Origin: Hormiphora californensis
Lineage: Eukaryota > Ctenophora > Tentaculata > Cydippida > Pleurobrachiidae
Reading direction: 5' to 3'
DNA length: 64,000 bases
NCBI GenBank assembly: GCA_020137815.1
Contig: CM035351.1
Coordinates: forward strand, 8,263,743 to 8,327,742
Part shown: piece after piece, positions 1-12,295 of the stretch
Numbering within the stretch: position 1 is the stretch's first letter
Layout: the number at the start of each line of letters is the position of its first letter
Notes under the pieces: model-generated
Databases searched by the model: none
What the model was told of the DNA's origin: nothing
Seen by the model: only the letters and a program-made list of their open reading frames with translations
Program-made: the position numbers and the translations under genes

Positions 1-159
1 TTTTACGCAAGGCTCCTTTCAAGTAATCTCAAAAGGTGGTGACCCTACATTGTAGGGCCTACAAGGGAATACCCAATTATACACGTGACTTCAGCCAGCT
101 TGTGATCCCTCGAAAATTCCACGAATCCACAAAAGTTCATTTCTTGGTACATATTATTT

Positions 160-204
160 AAATAATATATTTTTAAATAATATATTTTTAAATAATATAT
201 TTTA
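160..204. repeat. AT-rich 17-bp tandem repeat
   Basis: About three copies of a unit like TTTAAATAATATATTTT. Apart from the partial sushi gene, nothing else is recognised in 1-484. Confidence 0.7.
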
Positions 205-490
205 ATTTCTCATTTTGGAAGCTTATTAATTCTGACAAGATTCAATAATGTGGAATTGGCTTCATTCTCGATGCTGTTCCTTGAGTGCTTTGCGAGGCGA
301 GAAGTGTTCCTACAGTCGGGTTCCCTTGTAATACACTAGGTATGCTATTAGTTGGGTTCGTTGGTGGTATAGCATGCTTTTAGTAAATTTCTTTCTTCTA
401 AATTCTTTAGCTAGTGCCTTCATATTATTATGGTGGGATGTACTACCCCATTAGTATAAAGTCCATATACATATGTAGGGATTAACTTAC

Positions 491-1065
491 TAATGCAGTC
501 GATGACATTGGTAGTTGACCAGGCCACAGCACCAGTGTCAGCATCCTTCTCACACAAAATAGAAGTCTTCCCAACGTTGCCTGCTGATCTAGTGTACCCT
601 GTAATATGTTTTGTTGAGTAAGTAATGTTCACTGTTATATAGCTAGATTAGCCGATTATATAGCGTCCTATCTAGTCTACTCCGTCAGATATTTTTCTGA
701 TCCTATGTAGTTTTGAGACTTCATGTTACCATGGTTACCATATTATGGCATGATAGACCATGTGTTACCTGGTTGACAAGCTAGGGTGACGCTCATAAAG
801 TTGTTGTGGGTGATAGGAGGGCTGTTCTCCTCGCTGGTTATGATGGAAGCGGGGTAGGTCGCTGCGTAGAGGTCCTCCCGAAACGGTGTACAACCCTCTG
901 CAGAGGTGGGGGGGGGGGTAGAGGGTTGCAGTTGGGGGTTGCAACATACCATTATGTGTATACCATTATGTTATTTTGCATACCTTTCAGGCAGCACGTG
1001 AGAGTCTGATACAACTCGTTATTAACGATATTAAAATGGAGATGAAATAGAAAATGCAGTATCAT
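491..1065 (-). CDS. Sushi (CCP)-like secreted or membrane protein, partial at 3' side
   Basis: Three exons join in phase on the minus strand: 1065-984, 897-769 and 598-491. All junctions are phase 1, the usual phase of CCP modules. Donors are GTATGC, GTAACA and GTAAGT; acceptors end in CTGCAG and TTACAG. The ATG at 1065-1063 opens a weakly hydrophobic start (MILHFLFHLHFN). Exons 2 and 3 read as a sushi-type module: EGCTPFRED, then a second Cys before QPGY (CQPGYTRSAG), then C and W (AVAWSTT) and a last Cys (VIDCI). The final donor at 490-485 means the gene continues left, but no next exon was recognised in 1-484. Sushi modules act in adhesion and complement-like recognition; the role here is inferred only from the fold. 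The start ATG lies in a perfect hairpin, so the first exon is less certain than the other two. Confidence 0.5.
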
Positions 1066-1138
1066 CAATGCAAATGATCATGATACTGCATTTTCTATTT
1101 CATAGTGTGATATATATCGCTCGAACGATATATCACAC
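1043..1138. repeat. Two adjacent hairpins between two sushi-like genes
   Basis: Positions 1043-1065 and 1080-1102 are perfect 23-bp inverted repeats around a 14-nt loop. Positions 105-138 of the second thousand (1105-1138) form another hairpin with 11-bp arms (GTGTGATATAT / ATATATCACAC). They cover the last codons and stop of the gene at 1095-1973 and the putative ATG of the gene at 491-1065, both on the minus strand. Confidence 0.85.
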
Positions 1139-1973
1139 GATCAGGGATCTTGAGATCAATTAACTTACCATCGCAATACAAGTATCTCTTATCTCCGTTT
1201 AGATCGGTTGCAATGTCTGGGGATATGACCCCCTCATCGCACTTTACATCCACCCCCATCCCCTGGTCCAGATTGTACACAACCACTCCCTTTGTCCTCC
1301 TCACCCCGTTCACAAATTGCTGAAATTGGGATCGTTGAGTAGGGATCGTTGAGTATTATATAGGAAAGAGGCGTTTCCGTTTAGTTGGTGTTTGTACACA
1401 GTTTACTCTATATGCCAGAGCCCCTATAAACTTGCCAGAAACTTAGAAAATGAGAATAAAGTAATTACTTACATATCCCGATACGCTACATTTGAAGTTA
1501 TACGTCTTTCCGTTATCCAGTTTTGAGGTATCCTCGACGGTCTCGCCGTCAAGTTGGACTGCCACCTGACCATCTACTGTGATTAAGCAATCATCGCCCC
1601 TTGCCAAGTCTGCAAAATAAAATACCGTGTTCTAAAAATCCTGATTTACTGGGCATTAACCCTTTCCCACAAGCATCCCGGTATATCGGGGAGACTGTCT
1701 CTCAGTGACAGTTGACAACTTTGTAGAACAACTTTCAGCTGTGTCTATAATCCCTTTACGCTCGTCTCTATCGGTTCATTGTATTGTTCATACTATTATG
1801 GGGCGCGGGGGAGGTGCAACAGCACAATCGGTTCAGAGCTCCTGTCCATTTTTTATGATAATTTCCGAAATGAACCAATTAGATAAAGTTGGATAGATTC
1901 AAGAAACGAGAGACAAGTTTCAAGAGTATAGTATACCTGTTTGCAGTCCTAAGATCAAAAACAACAAAATCAT
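1095..1973 (-). CDS. Small secreted four-cysteine protein, sushi-like (132 aa)
   Basis: Three exons on the minus strand, 1973-1937, 1609-1473 and 1319-1095, join in phase 1 then phase 0 to a complete 132-aa frame ending in TAG at 1097-1095. Donors are GTATAC and GTAAGT; acceptors end in TTGCAG and TTTCAG. The first exon is almost entirely a signal peptide (MILLFLILGLQT). The mature part has four Cys (GDDC, NFKCSV, DVKCDE, YLYCDG) and resembles a divergent sushi module, with a GKTYNFKCSVSGY stretch. The ATG was chosen because it puts the hydrophobic core at the N-terminus; the frame stays open further upstream. The close neighbour at 491-1065 has a related layout, suggesting a local tandem family. 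Function unknown. Confidence 0.6.
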
Positions 1974-2235
1974 GGCTAAGAAAGTGTTGAGGGCAAACTG
2001 AATACGAGAAACGGGGGGGGTGTGTGTATGTGTGAAAACAGTGAAAGAACACAGTCCCCCTAAACTCCGGAAATGACCGGCTAAACTGCTGCACAGATGT
2101 GTACTGTACTGCATATCACCAGCAAAGTACATCCTGATAAGCTCCGGGTAAGCTCCCAATTAGTCGATACAATATATTACAGTCGGACCCTACTTTACCG
2201 GTCTGCTGGGCGAAAAGGGTAATGGCACGGTAGAT

Positions 2236-2333
2236 CTGTCAGAGCATTGGCCTGACCCATTCTCGTTTCTCTCAATTTTCCCGTTCTGCACGCGGAGCGC
2301 ACGAGAACTGTGGTCAGAGTATTGGCCTGACAG
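2236..2333. mobile_element. 98-bp MITE, CTGTCAG termini, 8-bp duplication CGGTAGAT
   Basis: The element starts CTGTCAGAGCATTGGCC and ends GGCCTGACAG. It is flanked by exact direct repeats CGGTAGAT at 2228-2235 and 2334-2341. Each end is itself a small inverted structure (GTCAG...CTGAC). It is related to the elements at 2517-4951 and 14591-14664. Confidence 0.85.
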
Positions 2334-2516
2334 CGGTAGATGCAATGAAGCATTTCGAGGGAATGTATATTGTATGGTGGTTCCGGTGACCGCTGATACA
2401 GATGTGGGACAGATGTCTATCAGTTTTTTGGTAGGATTAAATCCAGGCATCAGAGCGGCAGTATGCAAATTGAAATAAACAGACAAATTTAAAAGAAAAT
2501 TTAAGAATCATACATC

Positions 2517-4115
2517 CTGTCAGGCCAATGCTCTGACCACAGTTCTCGCGCGCTCCGCGTGCAGAACAGGGTCAGGAGCCATTTGCAAATGACGTCACGT
2601 TAGTGATCTCTGGGGATCAAAAGGGACGCGCAAATAGACGAACGCGCTTTTAAAACAGTAGCGCCGCGCCTATATTGAACCCACTATCGAGAAATGTTGT
2701 CAGAAAAGTTGTCGGAACGTTTCATAAAACTTTCCGAAAACAATCGACAAGAGAAAAAGTGGAGAGACGTCCGAATAACTATACCCAAAAAGCGTTGCAG
2801 TTTACATGATCATCGTTTGCGGTCTTCGTTTTGTTTCATGCTATGAATCATAGTGTCCCATTGCATTTGCATTTAAAAACTCAGATGAGTCATGAGGCTA
2901 GGATGAAGCAGGTGGACCACTATACGGTGGGAATGTGATCAATTGAGCTAGCGACACTGAGTGGGCAGGGCAGTCTGAAAAGCTTAATGATCACTAGCTG
3001 AAGCTCTATTGATGAACAAAGAATGGTGCTGAGATCAGTGGGTTCAATACAGCAGTATTGTCAAAAACTAATAGCAATTGTAAGCTAGAAATCTCGGAAA
3101 AGCAGTGCACACGAACTAAACCTAAACCAAAGAAAGATGCAATCGCTTGGATATGTGCGTTGAGCAGTGATTGAATTACTGATTAATCAATTAGAGATTT
3201 CAATTGGAATCATGATTCCAGATGCAATTTCTAATTGGGAGTCAATCAGTCCTATTCGGGTGACAGTGTGCTGCTTACTGCCCCATACCACACATACCTC
3301 TTTTTAATTGGGTACTCAGATCATCTTGAGAGTTGAGACGGGGTATTGAGTGAAATTAGAAGGATGCTGATGGAAACACGAGGACCTGGATGTGTTATAG
3401 TCCAGCATATAATAATACTGATTTCAACTTTGTTGCGAGGAATTCACTCACTGCCTTACCAAGCTGAATCGGTTCAAATAGTGAGGATGAGGGGAGAAGT
3501 AAAGGGAAAAGCAGGGAGAGTGAAAGAAGAAATGAAGGAAATGTAGGGAGGGTTAGCCAAGAAGGAAAATGGAGGGAGGGTGAAGACAGGCATGTATAAG
3601 GGGGCGTGGGGGCCGTGTAGACCAATGCAATGCCCTCTAGTCATTGAATAGGTACCACTCCCTCACACTGGCTGTCGCTAGGCTTCTTGGCTCTCGCTAA
3701 TCTTGCAAGCATGAGAACGGCTTCGGTTATCGGGGTACACCTTTTCTATCCCCCTTGTCGTATATCTTGCTATCTCTCTCTTTCTCACTCTCTCTCTTTC
3801 TCTCTCTCCCTTTCTCTCCCTCTCTCTCTGCTCCGTGATAGGAGGGCCATTTGTGCCATAACTATTTACAATGTAGGACTTCAGGGCAAGGGGAGGTAGT
3901 TTTGCTGCCTTCTCCTTCACTCTTCTCAGGACTATTTCGATATTTTCACAACTATTGCCGCTAGTAGTAATAATAATTCATGGTTTTTTTAATCCACTTC
4001 TGACTTCACACCGTAGAAGCTCCATGGTCCTATGTTGGATTATAGATAGGATAGGGGATATTTTGGATTAGATTTAGGATACAGGTTGGATTTTAGGATA
4101 GAAGGAACGATAGGG

Positions 4116-4162
<47 letters not shown>

Positions 4163-4208
4163 TCAGGTCTCTCTCTGTCTCTTTCTCTCTATCTCGCTCT
4201 CCCTTTTT

Positions 4209-4295
<87 letters not shown>

Positions 4296-4300
4296 CTATC

Positions 4301-4339
<39 letters not shown>

Positions 4340-4951
4340 CTCTCTCTTTCTCCCTCTCGCTCTCTCCCCCCTCTCTCTCTTCCTCACTCTCTCTTTCTCT
4401 CTCATATCTTTCTATCTCTCTCCATGTTTCTATCTTTCCATCTTTTTATCCTTCTATCTCTCTACCTCTCTATCCTTCTCAGTATTTTTCAATCTTTCTA
4501 TCCTTCTATCTAGCTCTCGAAATTTTTCATTATTTTCAAGAAATTTCTCCCGGTTGTTTCATTCAGTGTATGCACGGATCATGAAAAGAACCCATATTAC
4601 AACGGACATGTGTGTAACATGAGCATTCGCCATTCACATTAATCAGTAATAGACATGAAGAGAGATGAAACACTAAAAAACCAGGGGGTTAGGTAGAGAT
4701 ATATCATGTCATCACTCCCCCCCCCTATACACACATGGGTTTTCCGACCTGCAGTAAGGCGCGAAGATTGACCAGTGAACACATGAGCGCTAGAAGAATT
4801 ATCTTCTGAACTCTCTAATTGGCGTTTACGCGTTAGGCTACACGCATACACGTGATATGTCACGAGGTCAAATTATCTCTCCCTAACACCAAATGGCTCC
4901 TGACCCTTATTTGAGAGAAATGAGAATAGGGTCAGGCCAATGCTCTGACAG
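2517..4951. mobile_element. 2.4-kb non-autonomous DNA transposon, 8-bp duplication CATACATC
   Basis: The left end CTGTCAGGCCAATGCTCTGA and the right end (GGTCAGGCCAATGCTCTGAC, then AG) belong to the same family as the 98-bp MITE. Exact 8-bp duplications CATACATC lie at 2509-2516 and 4952-4959. Subterminal sequence is also inverted: GGTCAGGAGCCATTTG near 2571 and CAAATGGCTCCTGACC near 4889. The interior has no transposase-like frame; it holds unique AT-rich DNA and CT/GA microsatellites (3770-3830, 4118-4160, 4204-4400). An 8-bp duplication fits hAT- or P-like superfamilies, but without a transposase this stays open. Confidence 0.8.
4118..4420. repeat. (GA)n then (CT)n microsatellite
   Basis: A GA run at 4118-4160 is followed by long CT runs to about 4400, inside the 2.4-kb transposon. 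All long frames here are microsatellite artefacts. Confidence 0.95.
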
Positions 4952-5054
4952 CATACATCAGAGTTATTTTTAGAGAAAATTACAAAGATTCTAAAAGAAA
5001 CGCCCCCTGGCTATGCTATTTTACAATTTTTTACACTAAAATCTAAACATAAGA

Positions 5055-6346
5055 CTACGTCTCTGTTTCATTTCCCTTGACAGGCTTTGGGGCAACATCA
5101 AAATCTACCAAAACATCTCCAGTTTTGTTTTCTCCATTCTCAGAGTCATCATCATCATCACCTCCAGCTGTGTGCTTGTCGTTTTTCTTCTTTTTCGTGT
5201 CGTCCTCCCCCTCATTCTCCTCCTCCACAACTACAACCTTATCAGAATGGATTATGGGCTCCGTCTCGTTTTTCCCTTTCTGTAACAGAGTTGTATGTTA
5301 ATCACACACCTAGTTTATTCATTCAGTAGGACCGAAGACCTAGTGCAGCTGTATGTACTTGTAAAATTATGTTTGGTTTGGTTTGCTCATCTGGGACTGT
5401 CACACAGCCACTTCTCGCCGAACACAATAGGTTCACAATAAAGCGATATTTTGGAGAAGGTTACGCTCCCAGCCCCCCTATATATTATGTAGCATATCTT
5501 TAAAAAAGAGACTGATTAATGAGGTCTAACGGGTCTAAAACTGAAAGGCTTCTTCGACCCTTCGCAGAATACGATTAGGCTTTTGTTCTGTTTGTTGGAT
5601 TTTACATATCACATTATCTATCAAGCTGTCAAAGTTCGGTTACCACGTGTGGTATCTAATAAACTGGGAAATAAAATTTATTGAATTTAGTGGCCCATGC
5701 TCGATAGAACAGGTTATTTAATAAGTTTCAGCGGACAGCGATACCTTTTATTTGTCAAAATTTTAATGAGTTTCCATTTGAAAGAAAGATATAAATCTGT
5801 TATAAACATGAACAGAATATATTTCCCTTTGCCCTGAGCCAGTAATATTGTAGTTACCTTATTAACGGGTAGGGGAGCTTGCGTTGGGAAGATTTTTGTA
5901 ACGTTGAATGCAGGATCATTTATTAGATCTTTATCGCTCACAATCGCCTTTTCCGTAGTCTTCTTGTGACCCTCCCCATCACCATGGTTACCCTCCCCAT
6001 CACCATCTGCTGCCTCACCATGGTTACCCTCCCCATCACCATGGTGATCTACTGCATCACCATGGTGATCTACTGCATCCTGGCTCATATCTCCATGGTT
6101 ATCATCCTGGCTCTTGTTTTGTTCATTTTTCTGGTTCATCTCATGACTGTCCTGCTTGTTGCCATCCTTATTTTCATCTTCCCCCAAATAATTTTCATTT
6201 TGCTTCTTATCTCCGACACTCTGCTGTTTCTGCTGTCCATCTAGCTTTGTGACCTGCTTCTCCCCCAGTTTATCAGGTCCTTTCCTCTCCTGGCAGAGCA
6301 CTACACAAAGCCCCACCAGGATCACAATCACCATCCTCCTCCCCAT
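5055..6346 (-). CDS. Secreted acidic low-complexity protein (237 aa)
   Basis: Two minus-strand exons, 6346-5858 and 5279-5055, join in phase 0 (donor GTAACT after CCCGTTAATAAG; acceptor TTACAG). The 237-aa product starts with a clear signal peptide (MGRRMVIVILVGLCVVLCQE). It continues with a Gln/Lys/Asn/Asp-rich region, a His-Asp-Gly repeat block (DAVDHHGD twice, then GEGNHGEAADGD types), and in exon 2 an acidic and lysine stretch (EEENEGEDD, KKKK, GGDDDDDSE). There are no cysteines outside the signal region and no known fold. Such proteins occur in extracellular matrices, mineral-associated matrices and secretory granules; none of these is shown here. The start is the first ATG of the frame. 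Two NxT sites (FNVTKI, GKNETE) could carry N-glycans. Confidence 0.7.
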
Positions 6347-6633
6347 GATATATCAGAATCCTAGCTCCTCAACCAGTTGTACCATGTTCAGCAGCTCAGC
6401 AGCAACAATCAATGTGTATAGTATGAAGGGTAAAGAACAGTCTGTATAATATGCAGCGAAACAACAGAGTGTGCAGGTGGGGTCAGCGAGTGTATTATAT
6501 TCAGCACTATCCCCTTGATAGGGAGTTGCGAAACAGGACAAAGAGAGAGGAATGATTGAGAGAGAGAATAGTTGGGAAGATGGTGAGAGAGAATATAATA
6601 TCAGTAAGGGATAATGAGAGTTCCTTTGTGTGG

Positions 6634-6635
<2 letters not shown>

Positions 6636-6714
<79 letters not shown>

Positions 6715-6756
6715 GTAATAGAAAACATTCAATGATAGTCCACCTGGCGGTTGGGC

Positions 6757-6835
<79 letters not shown>

Positions 6836-6836
6836 T
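6636..6836. repeat. (CT)n and (GA)n microsatellites facing each other
   Basis: A CT run at 6637-6711 and a GA run at 6761-6835 are separated by about 50 bases of unique DNA, so the two can pair as an inverted repeat. They lie upstream of the acidic-protein gene. Nothing else is recognised in 6347-7150. Confidence 0.9.
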
Positions 6837-7150
6837 AGTGTACGAGGGACGGAGAGAGATGGGAGTGACCCCATGGAGCACATATTATGTATGATTATTT
6901 TAGAGTATGATAGTATCTCCAGTAGACCCTTACTCAATAAGCTAGACCAAAGATGCAGACCCGTTGTGGTATCTCTTAGGGGGTAGTGTCATGATCACAA
7001 GTACTATTACACTAGCATCCACACGCCTGGTCTCTTGACCATTGTTTCTCAAATAACACATCAAAATGAAACGTTTTAGAGGATGATTTAAATTGATTTC
7101 AAAGAAATTAATTCATAATTCAACTCTGTATTTATACTTCAAGACAAATT

Positions 7151-9376
7151 CTACACAGGTGTCTCAAGGCTCTCAATCATATTCAAAATATCCGATTTTA
7201 CAGTATTCAGGGCCTGTAAAAGTTTATCATTCTCTAACAGCGACCTCCTAATTCTCTCGTCCAGTATCTTCTTATTCTCCCTCTCCTCCTTTATAAACCG
7301 GTTCAGTTCCAGAAGTTTCACCGCGAGTCTCTGCTCGTACAGCTTCGTATAAGCCTTTATGTACTTTTTGGGTAGGACCACATTGGCCGACTTGGACCGA
7401 TGGTATTCTCGTTTCAGGGTCTCTGCCTCATCACATTGGGTGGAGGGAGGTGTAACGTCTGGTTCCTGGACCCTATTATCATCAACCTCATCTTCATCTT
7501 CCTCACCTTCACTATCGCTCTGAGCTCGCAGGTTGGGAACCGATTTCTGACATACGTATGAGCTGAGGTTGCTTTTCTTCGGGCTGGAGTTGCTATGGGG
7601 ACCGAGTCTGTTGTTGGGTAAGGGGTCATGCCCATATATGGAGTTGAGGACAACTTTGTCACAGAACACCCTATCATCAACATGGATGGTGGAACGTCTC
7701 ACTTCGTAGTTACTGAAAAAGGAGGGAATATTTAGTTTTATGGAAGTTGGTAACACGTCTAATGGGAAAGGAAGACGGAATCAATCTGTGTTAATCTAAA
7801 TTTAAGATTTTCGAGGGAGCAGTCCACCACAGCTTGTTGGTGTAACGCGTTAAACGACCCAGCGACCCACGAAGAAGAATAATTCTCTTTTGTATTTTAA
7901 TTCTTCACGTTATGTCATTTCTCAGTCCCCTTTATAGCTGGTTAGTAAAATGTCTATTTCATAACCTCTTCCTAAAACCTACTTCTGTTTATCTGGTTTA
8001 GCGTTGTGCCTCCTTCTCACGACTGCAATGCCCTCAGGGTTTATCCTGACTTCCACTTCCTTGTAGTAATCCTCATGGTCCCCTGCGGGCGGGGGGCTGG
8101 CGCTGGAAAGGAGCTCTTGTTCAGTTTTGTAGAACACGTCATCTTCTAGGGAGGCGGCCGTGCCCGAGCTGCTTTCTCTGTAAGGGGGAAATGTAAGGGT
8201 TATGAGTAAGGGTTAGGGTTTCATTTGAGGTTTGAGGTTAAGGGTCGGGGTGGGTTAGTTAGTAACTGTCAGAGCACAGGTGACAGGTATTGTTACACAC
8301 CTGATAAGATTTCTCCGTTCCCTTATCTCATCGATCTTCGCGGTATCAGGTGACTTGTTCTCGTCCTCGAGCTCCCTCCTGAACTCCTGGAGGCGTCGGT
8401 GCAGACTGGCCGTGCTATACGAGTTACTGGGAAGTGGTGCGAGGTGACTCCGGTTCCCATGGTAACGGCTCATCAAGTCCTCCATCTCGGATCTTCCTCC
8501 CGGTACTTGTTTCTGGAGAGTTCCCTTGTTGTGACTCCGGTCATCGCTGAAGTTAACACGGGCAATCCGGGGGGAAGTAGGCGTAGACATGCAATGGGAG
8601 GATGACTTTTGATGGTTGGATGATGGTGGTGACGATATGTCTGGAGTGGATGTGGCTGGGAATCCCGTTTCCATGACCACGTAACTGGGTGACGAGTAGT
8701 AACCATGGTGACCACCTGCAGTACTAGTAGCAGGAGCACCTGATTGTCCTCCCCCTCTGCACTGATCCAGTTCCTCTGAGGATTCGTTCTTCTTCCGGGT
8801 TTTCCCAATGAATTTTAGCGGTAGAAAAGCTTTCTTCAGGGAGCTCAACGACGGTACAGACGATATTTTCTTGGGGGTCGGCTGCAGGTTGACCTGTGCT
8901 TCCGACTGGGCTCTCCTCATCATTCGGTTTTGACTTGTCAAGTTCTTCAGGGATAGCTTCCTAAGACTTCCAAACCGTCCCTTACTGTCCTTCCTCTTGC
9001 ACTGTTGAACCGGGGGGTCGGGTACTTCAAAATCCTCCTCTTGGGATTCAGAATCGAGGCTGGAAGGCTGTGAATCAGCAGCAAGGTTCTGGAGACGTAG
9101 GGTCTTGGTCAGGTACCGATCTGATCCGTATTTAGGGTTGCTCTTGTACTCTGCAAACCGCAACGCACTGCTAGCACCACCACTATCAGTGCTGTACTGA
9201 GATGAGAGAAAACAGAAGGGAGGAGCGCACGGTCTGGTATTTGTGGTGGATCTCTTATCATACTGCACTTTCTGGGCCTCCAGGAATGTAGCCGCAAAGT
9301 GTCTGGTGGAAGGTGGACTCTGGATATGGGGGATCGGCGCAGGAGCAGGCCCATTCCCTGACATGTGCTGTAGCAT
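7151..9376 (-). CDS. 610-aa intracellular protein of unknown function with C-terminal coiled coil
   Basis: Three coding exons on the minus strand, 9376-8301, 8177-7983 and 7712-7151, join with consistent phase 2 junctions (donors GTGTGT and GTAGGT; acceptors TTACAG and TTTCAG). The ATG at 9376-9374 follows an acceptor (TTTTTAG) by one base, so an upstream non-coding exon is likely. No signal peptide or membrane segment is visible. The protein is Ser/Pro-rich, with basic patches (KRKDSKGRFGSLRKLSLKNL), many possible phosphorylation sites, an acidic stretch (SEGEEDEDEVDD) near residue 500, and a C-terminal charged helix (KLYEQRLAVKLLELNRFIKE onward) likely to form a coiled coil. It resembles a cytoskeletal or junctional scaffold in composition only; I do not recognise the family. 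Confidence 0.7.
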
Positions 9377-10904
9377 ACTAAAAACAGATAGAGAGGGGGT
9401 GTAATGCAATCTACAGTGGGGAGGGTACATACATAACTGCTTTCAATTCTACATGGGGTTGGGTTACTGCTGCAGGCTTCCCTTTTGGCAGCGGACAGAT
9501 AGAAGAAGTTCAATTTACCGGAGTGTGAGTCATGGATATTCTAAGGTTTCATTATGGTATTATGGCATATACTGAGAAGATCTCTCAGGACAAGGAGACA
9601 GAGCGCGTGTGTGTGTGCAGTAGTCGTTGAAGCACTGCAGTAGCTCTAAATCATATTCAGTTGTGCACAGAGACAGAGAGAGGAATGGGGTTGGGAGAGT
9701 AGAGAATGGATCACATATAATATGAGCTAAGGATAGAGAGGGATGAACCCTCTTACAAAGTCATTCAAAATGTCCTCTGCACATTCAAAATGTCCCCCTA
9801 CACACACAAAAGAAACAAGCTCCTGGGAGGGGAAGAGGCCATTAGACTATTACAAAGGGGGAGCCTCTACACACAAAGTAAAACACAGACACCCCATGCT
9901 GAGTATAGAACTATATAAAAAGAAGGGAATAAGCACACACGAGAGGGAGAGCGAGGATGATGAGAGTAGAGATCAGAGAGAGAGAGAAAACTAGGATGAG
10001 TAATCCAGTACTGGCCAGTATCAAATCACGGTAACATTAAGAAATCCAGTGGGAAAATCAACAGTGGGCCAGGTGGATACTGTGAGGAATTTGAATAAGG
10101 GCGGGATCTAGCAAGATAGACAACTGAGAAAAAGTACGGTGAGAGAATATATATTGTGAAAGAGAGAGAGCGAGAAAGGAGAAGAGAAAGAGAGATTGAT
10201 AATATGAATTGAGGGAGAGCAATTGCATGATCATATGGCATGCATACACCCCTATCATCCCTCTACCAGTACAGATTGGGAGAGACATGATGAGGACACC
10301 TAATAATGATGATGTGTCCTCTCAGTGCTACTTGGGCCAATTAAACAATTACAGAGAGAGAGAGAGAGAGATGCAATTAATGCAGCACATGTACCACTCT
10401 CAGTTCTGTCCCCATTATAAGCTCTATGCGATGAGAGAAGCTGATAGAGAGGAAGAGAGACAGTGAGGGAGATGGAGATAAAGATAGAGAGAGTGTGCTA
10501 CTGCAAGCTAGACAGAATAGAGTATGGCACACACACAAGTGGTCGCTGCTGCTGGGAGAGTGTCAGAGTGTCGGGAGTCTTTTGAACCGGAAGACATTAT
10601 TGCAAAACTATAGAGCTCAGATTGTTCCTCCCTGGTAGAACTTTCAGAGCTAACTAACTTCTCTAGAAAACGGAAAGATGCTAGGAATAATAAATATGAA
10701 GTAGACTGAATGCGATCCGATTAGGCAGACTGGAGAGGGGGGAGGTGTGTGTAGGTTGGAGAGACAAGGGTGTCAGTGTGTGATCATGCGAAGAGGCATA
10801 GCAAGTGAAGAAGACAGGAAGTAAAAGAATTTAGCGTCGCCACGATGACCCGTTATTCTCTTGCTGGGGCGATCCACACCGGAAAGAAGAGAGTTGTCAG
10901 ATTG

Positions 10905-11047
<143 letters not shown>

Positions 11048-12020
11048 TTGAGAAAGATTGGGGGTACCTTGAGGCGGGTTCGAGTGTTTGGCCTACATTT
11101 TAGTGTGTGTGGGGTGGCTTCTACTAATAGAATTTTCCGGCTCATGAAACCTGAGATCGGTAGCACATATGCAACTTCCACACCCATTCCACAGTCCACA
11201 GAATCGAGCGTTAATTAAGTAGCCATAATTGATTAAATAAATTAGTTTTTATTCAAAATTAGCTGGATCGGCCTCCAAAAACCAAACACAACGAGTGACA
11301 ACCCAATCCCATAAAGGATCCAGTGAGCTGTGAGAGTGAGAGTGAGAGGGTGAAAGCTGGGGAGGTCCCAAAAAAAGAAAAGCTGGCAGCCCTTTTATTG
11401 GTAATCATCCAAGTCTCGAGACATGTTAGGAAGTAGAATTTGTACAAATTACAAGTCCAATAGATTTGGATGGAAATTCCAGAGAACTCGGCACTCTCAT
11501 CATCACGTTGGATAAAGTCGATCCAAGACAAACAACTAATGCACAATAACAAGGGCTCTGCGCCATCAAGCACCCGTTTATCAGACGGCAGTGCCACGTG
11601 CTACCAATTTTACTATTGATCCTATACAATGTGTGGTATTTACGTGGTCAGTTGTTGTTTGTTTAGCCTAAAATAGCTTTAGTTTTAACGAGAAGAGAGA
11701 GAGAGACTAGAGAGAGAGAGTGTGTGTGAGAAAGAGAGTGAATAATAAGGAGGAGAGAACTAACCCCACCCCCGGTCCCTTCCAGCCATTTAGAAAATGC
11801 ACATGGACAGTATGAACAGGACAACAGATGGATCTGATCAGACCAGTCCGGGGGAATTACTCATTACGGAAACCTACCGAGCTTCAGCGTGAGTTGTAGG
11901 CCCAGTATCTGAGATAACATATCTTGAATTCGTAAACATGGGAAAATATTTTCTTTTCCCATGTTTTCCAATCACTTGAAACTATTTGAAGGTTCAAAAT
12001 TGTCACATACATCGAAAATT

Positions 12021-12295
12021 CGAAATCTCTGGATTCAAGAATAATTACCCAGCGACTCCCCTTTATCCAATAAACACATAAACTGTTGTAACTATGAGAC
12101 AAATTGATCAACCTGAGCATTCTTACTTCCTCAAAAAACGACTCTTTTCAAATGTTTCTTTTTTAGAAATCTCTAGATTCAATAATAATTACCCAGCGAG
12201 TCACCTTTTATCCAATAAACACATAAACTGTTGTAACTATGAGACAAATTGATCAACCTGAGCATTCTTACTTCCTCTAAAAACGACTCTTTTTT
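12021..12295. repeat. Direct duplication of about 130 bp
   Basis: Positions 12021-12150 and 12164-12295 are close to identical; both carry AATTACCCAGCGA, ATAAACACATAAACTGTTG and CTGAGCATTCTTACTTCCTC. The copies differ by a few substitutions, which suggests a fairly recent duplication. Confidence 0.85.

Noticed and set aside
3678-4622. Long Ser/Leu or Arg/Glu frames in CT/GA arrays (also at 6353-6986, 10845-11199, 21592-21918, 33317-33848, 34761-35046, 58870-59428)
   Set aside because: They are translations of dinucleotide repeats present on both strands.
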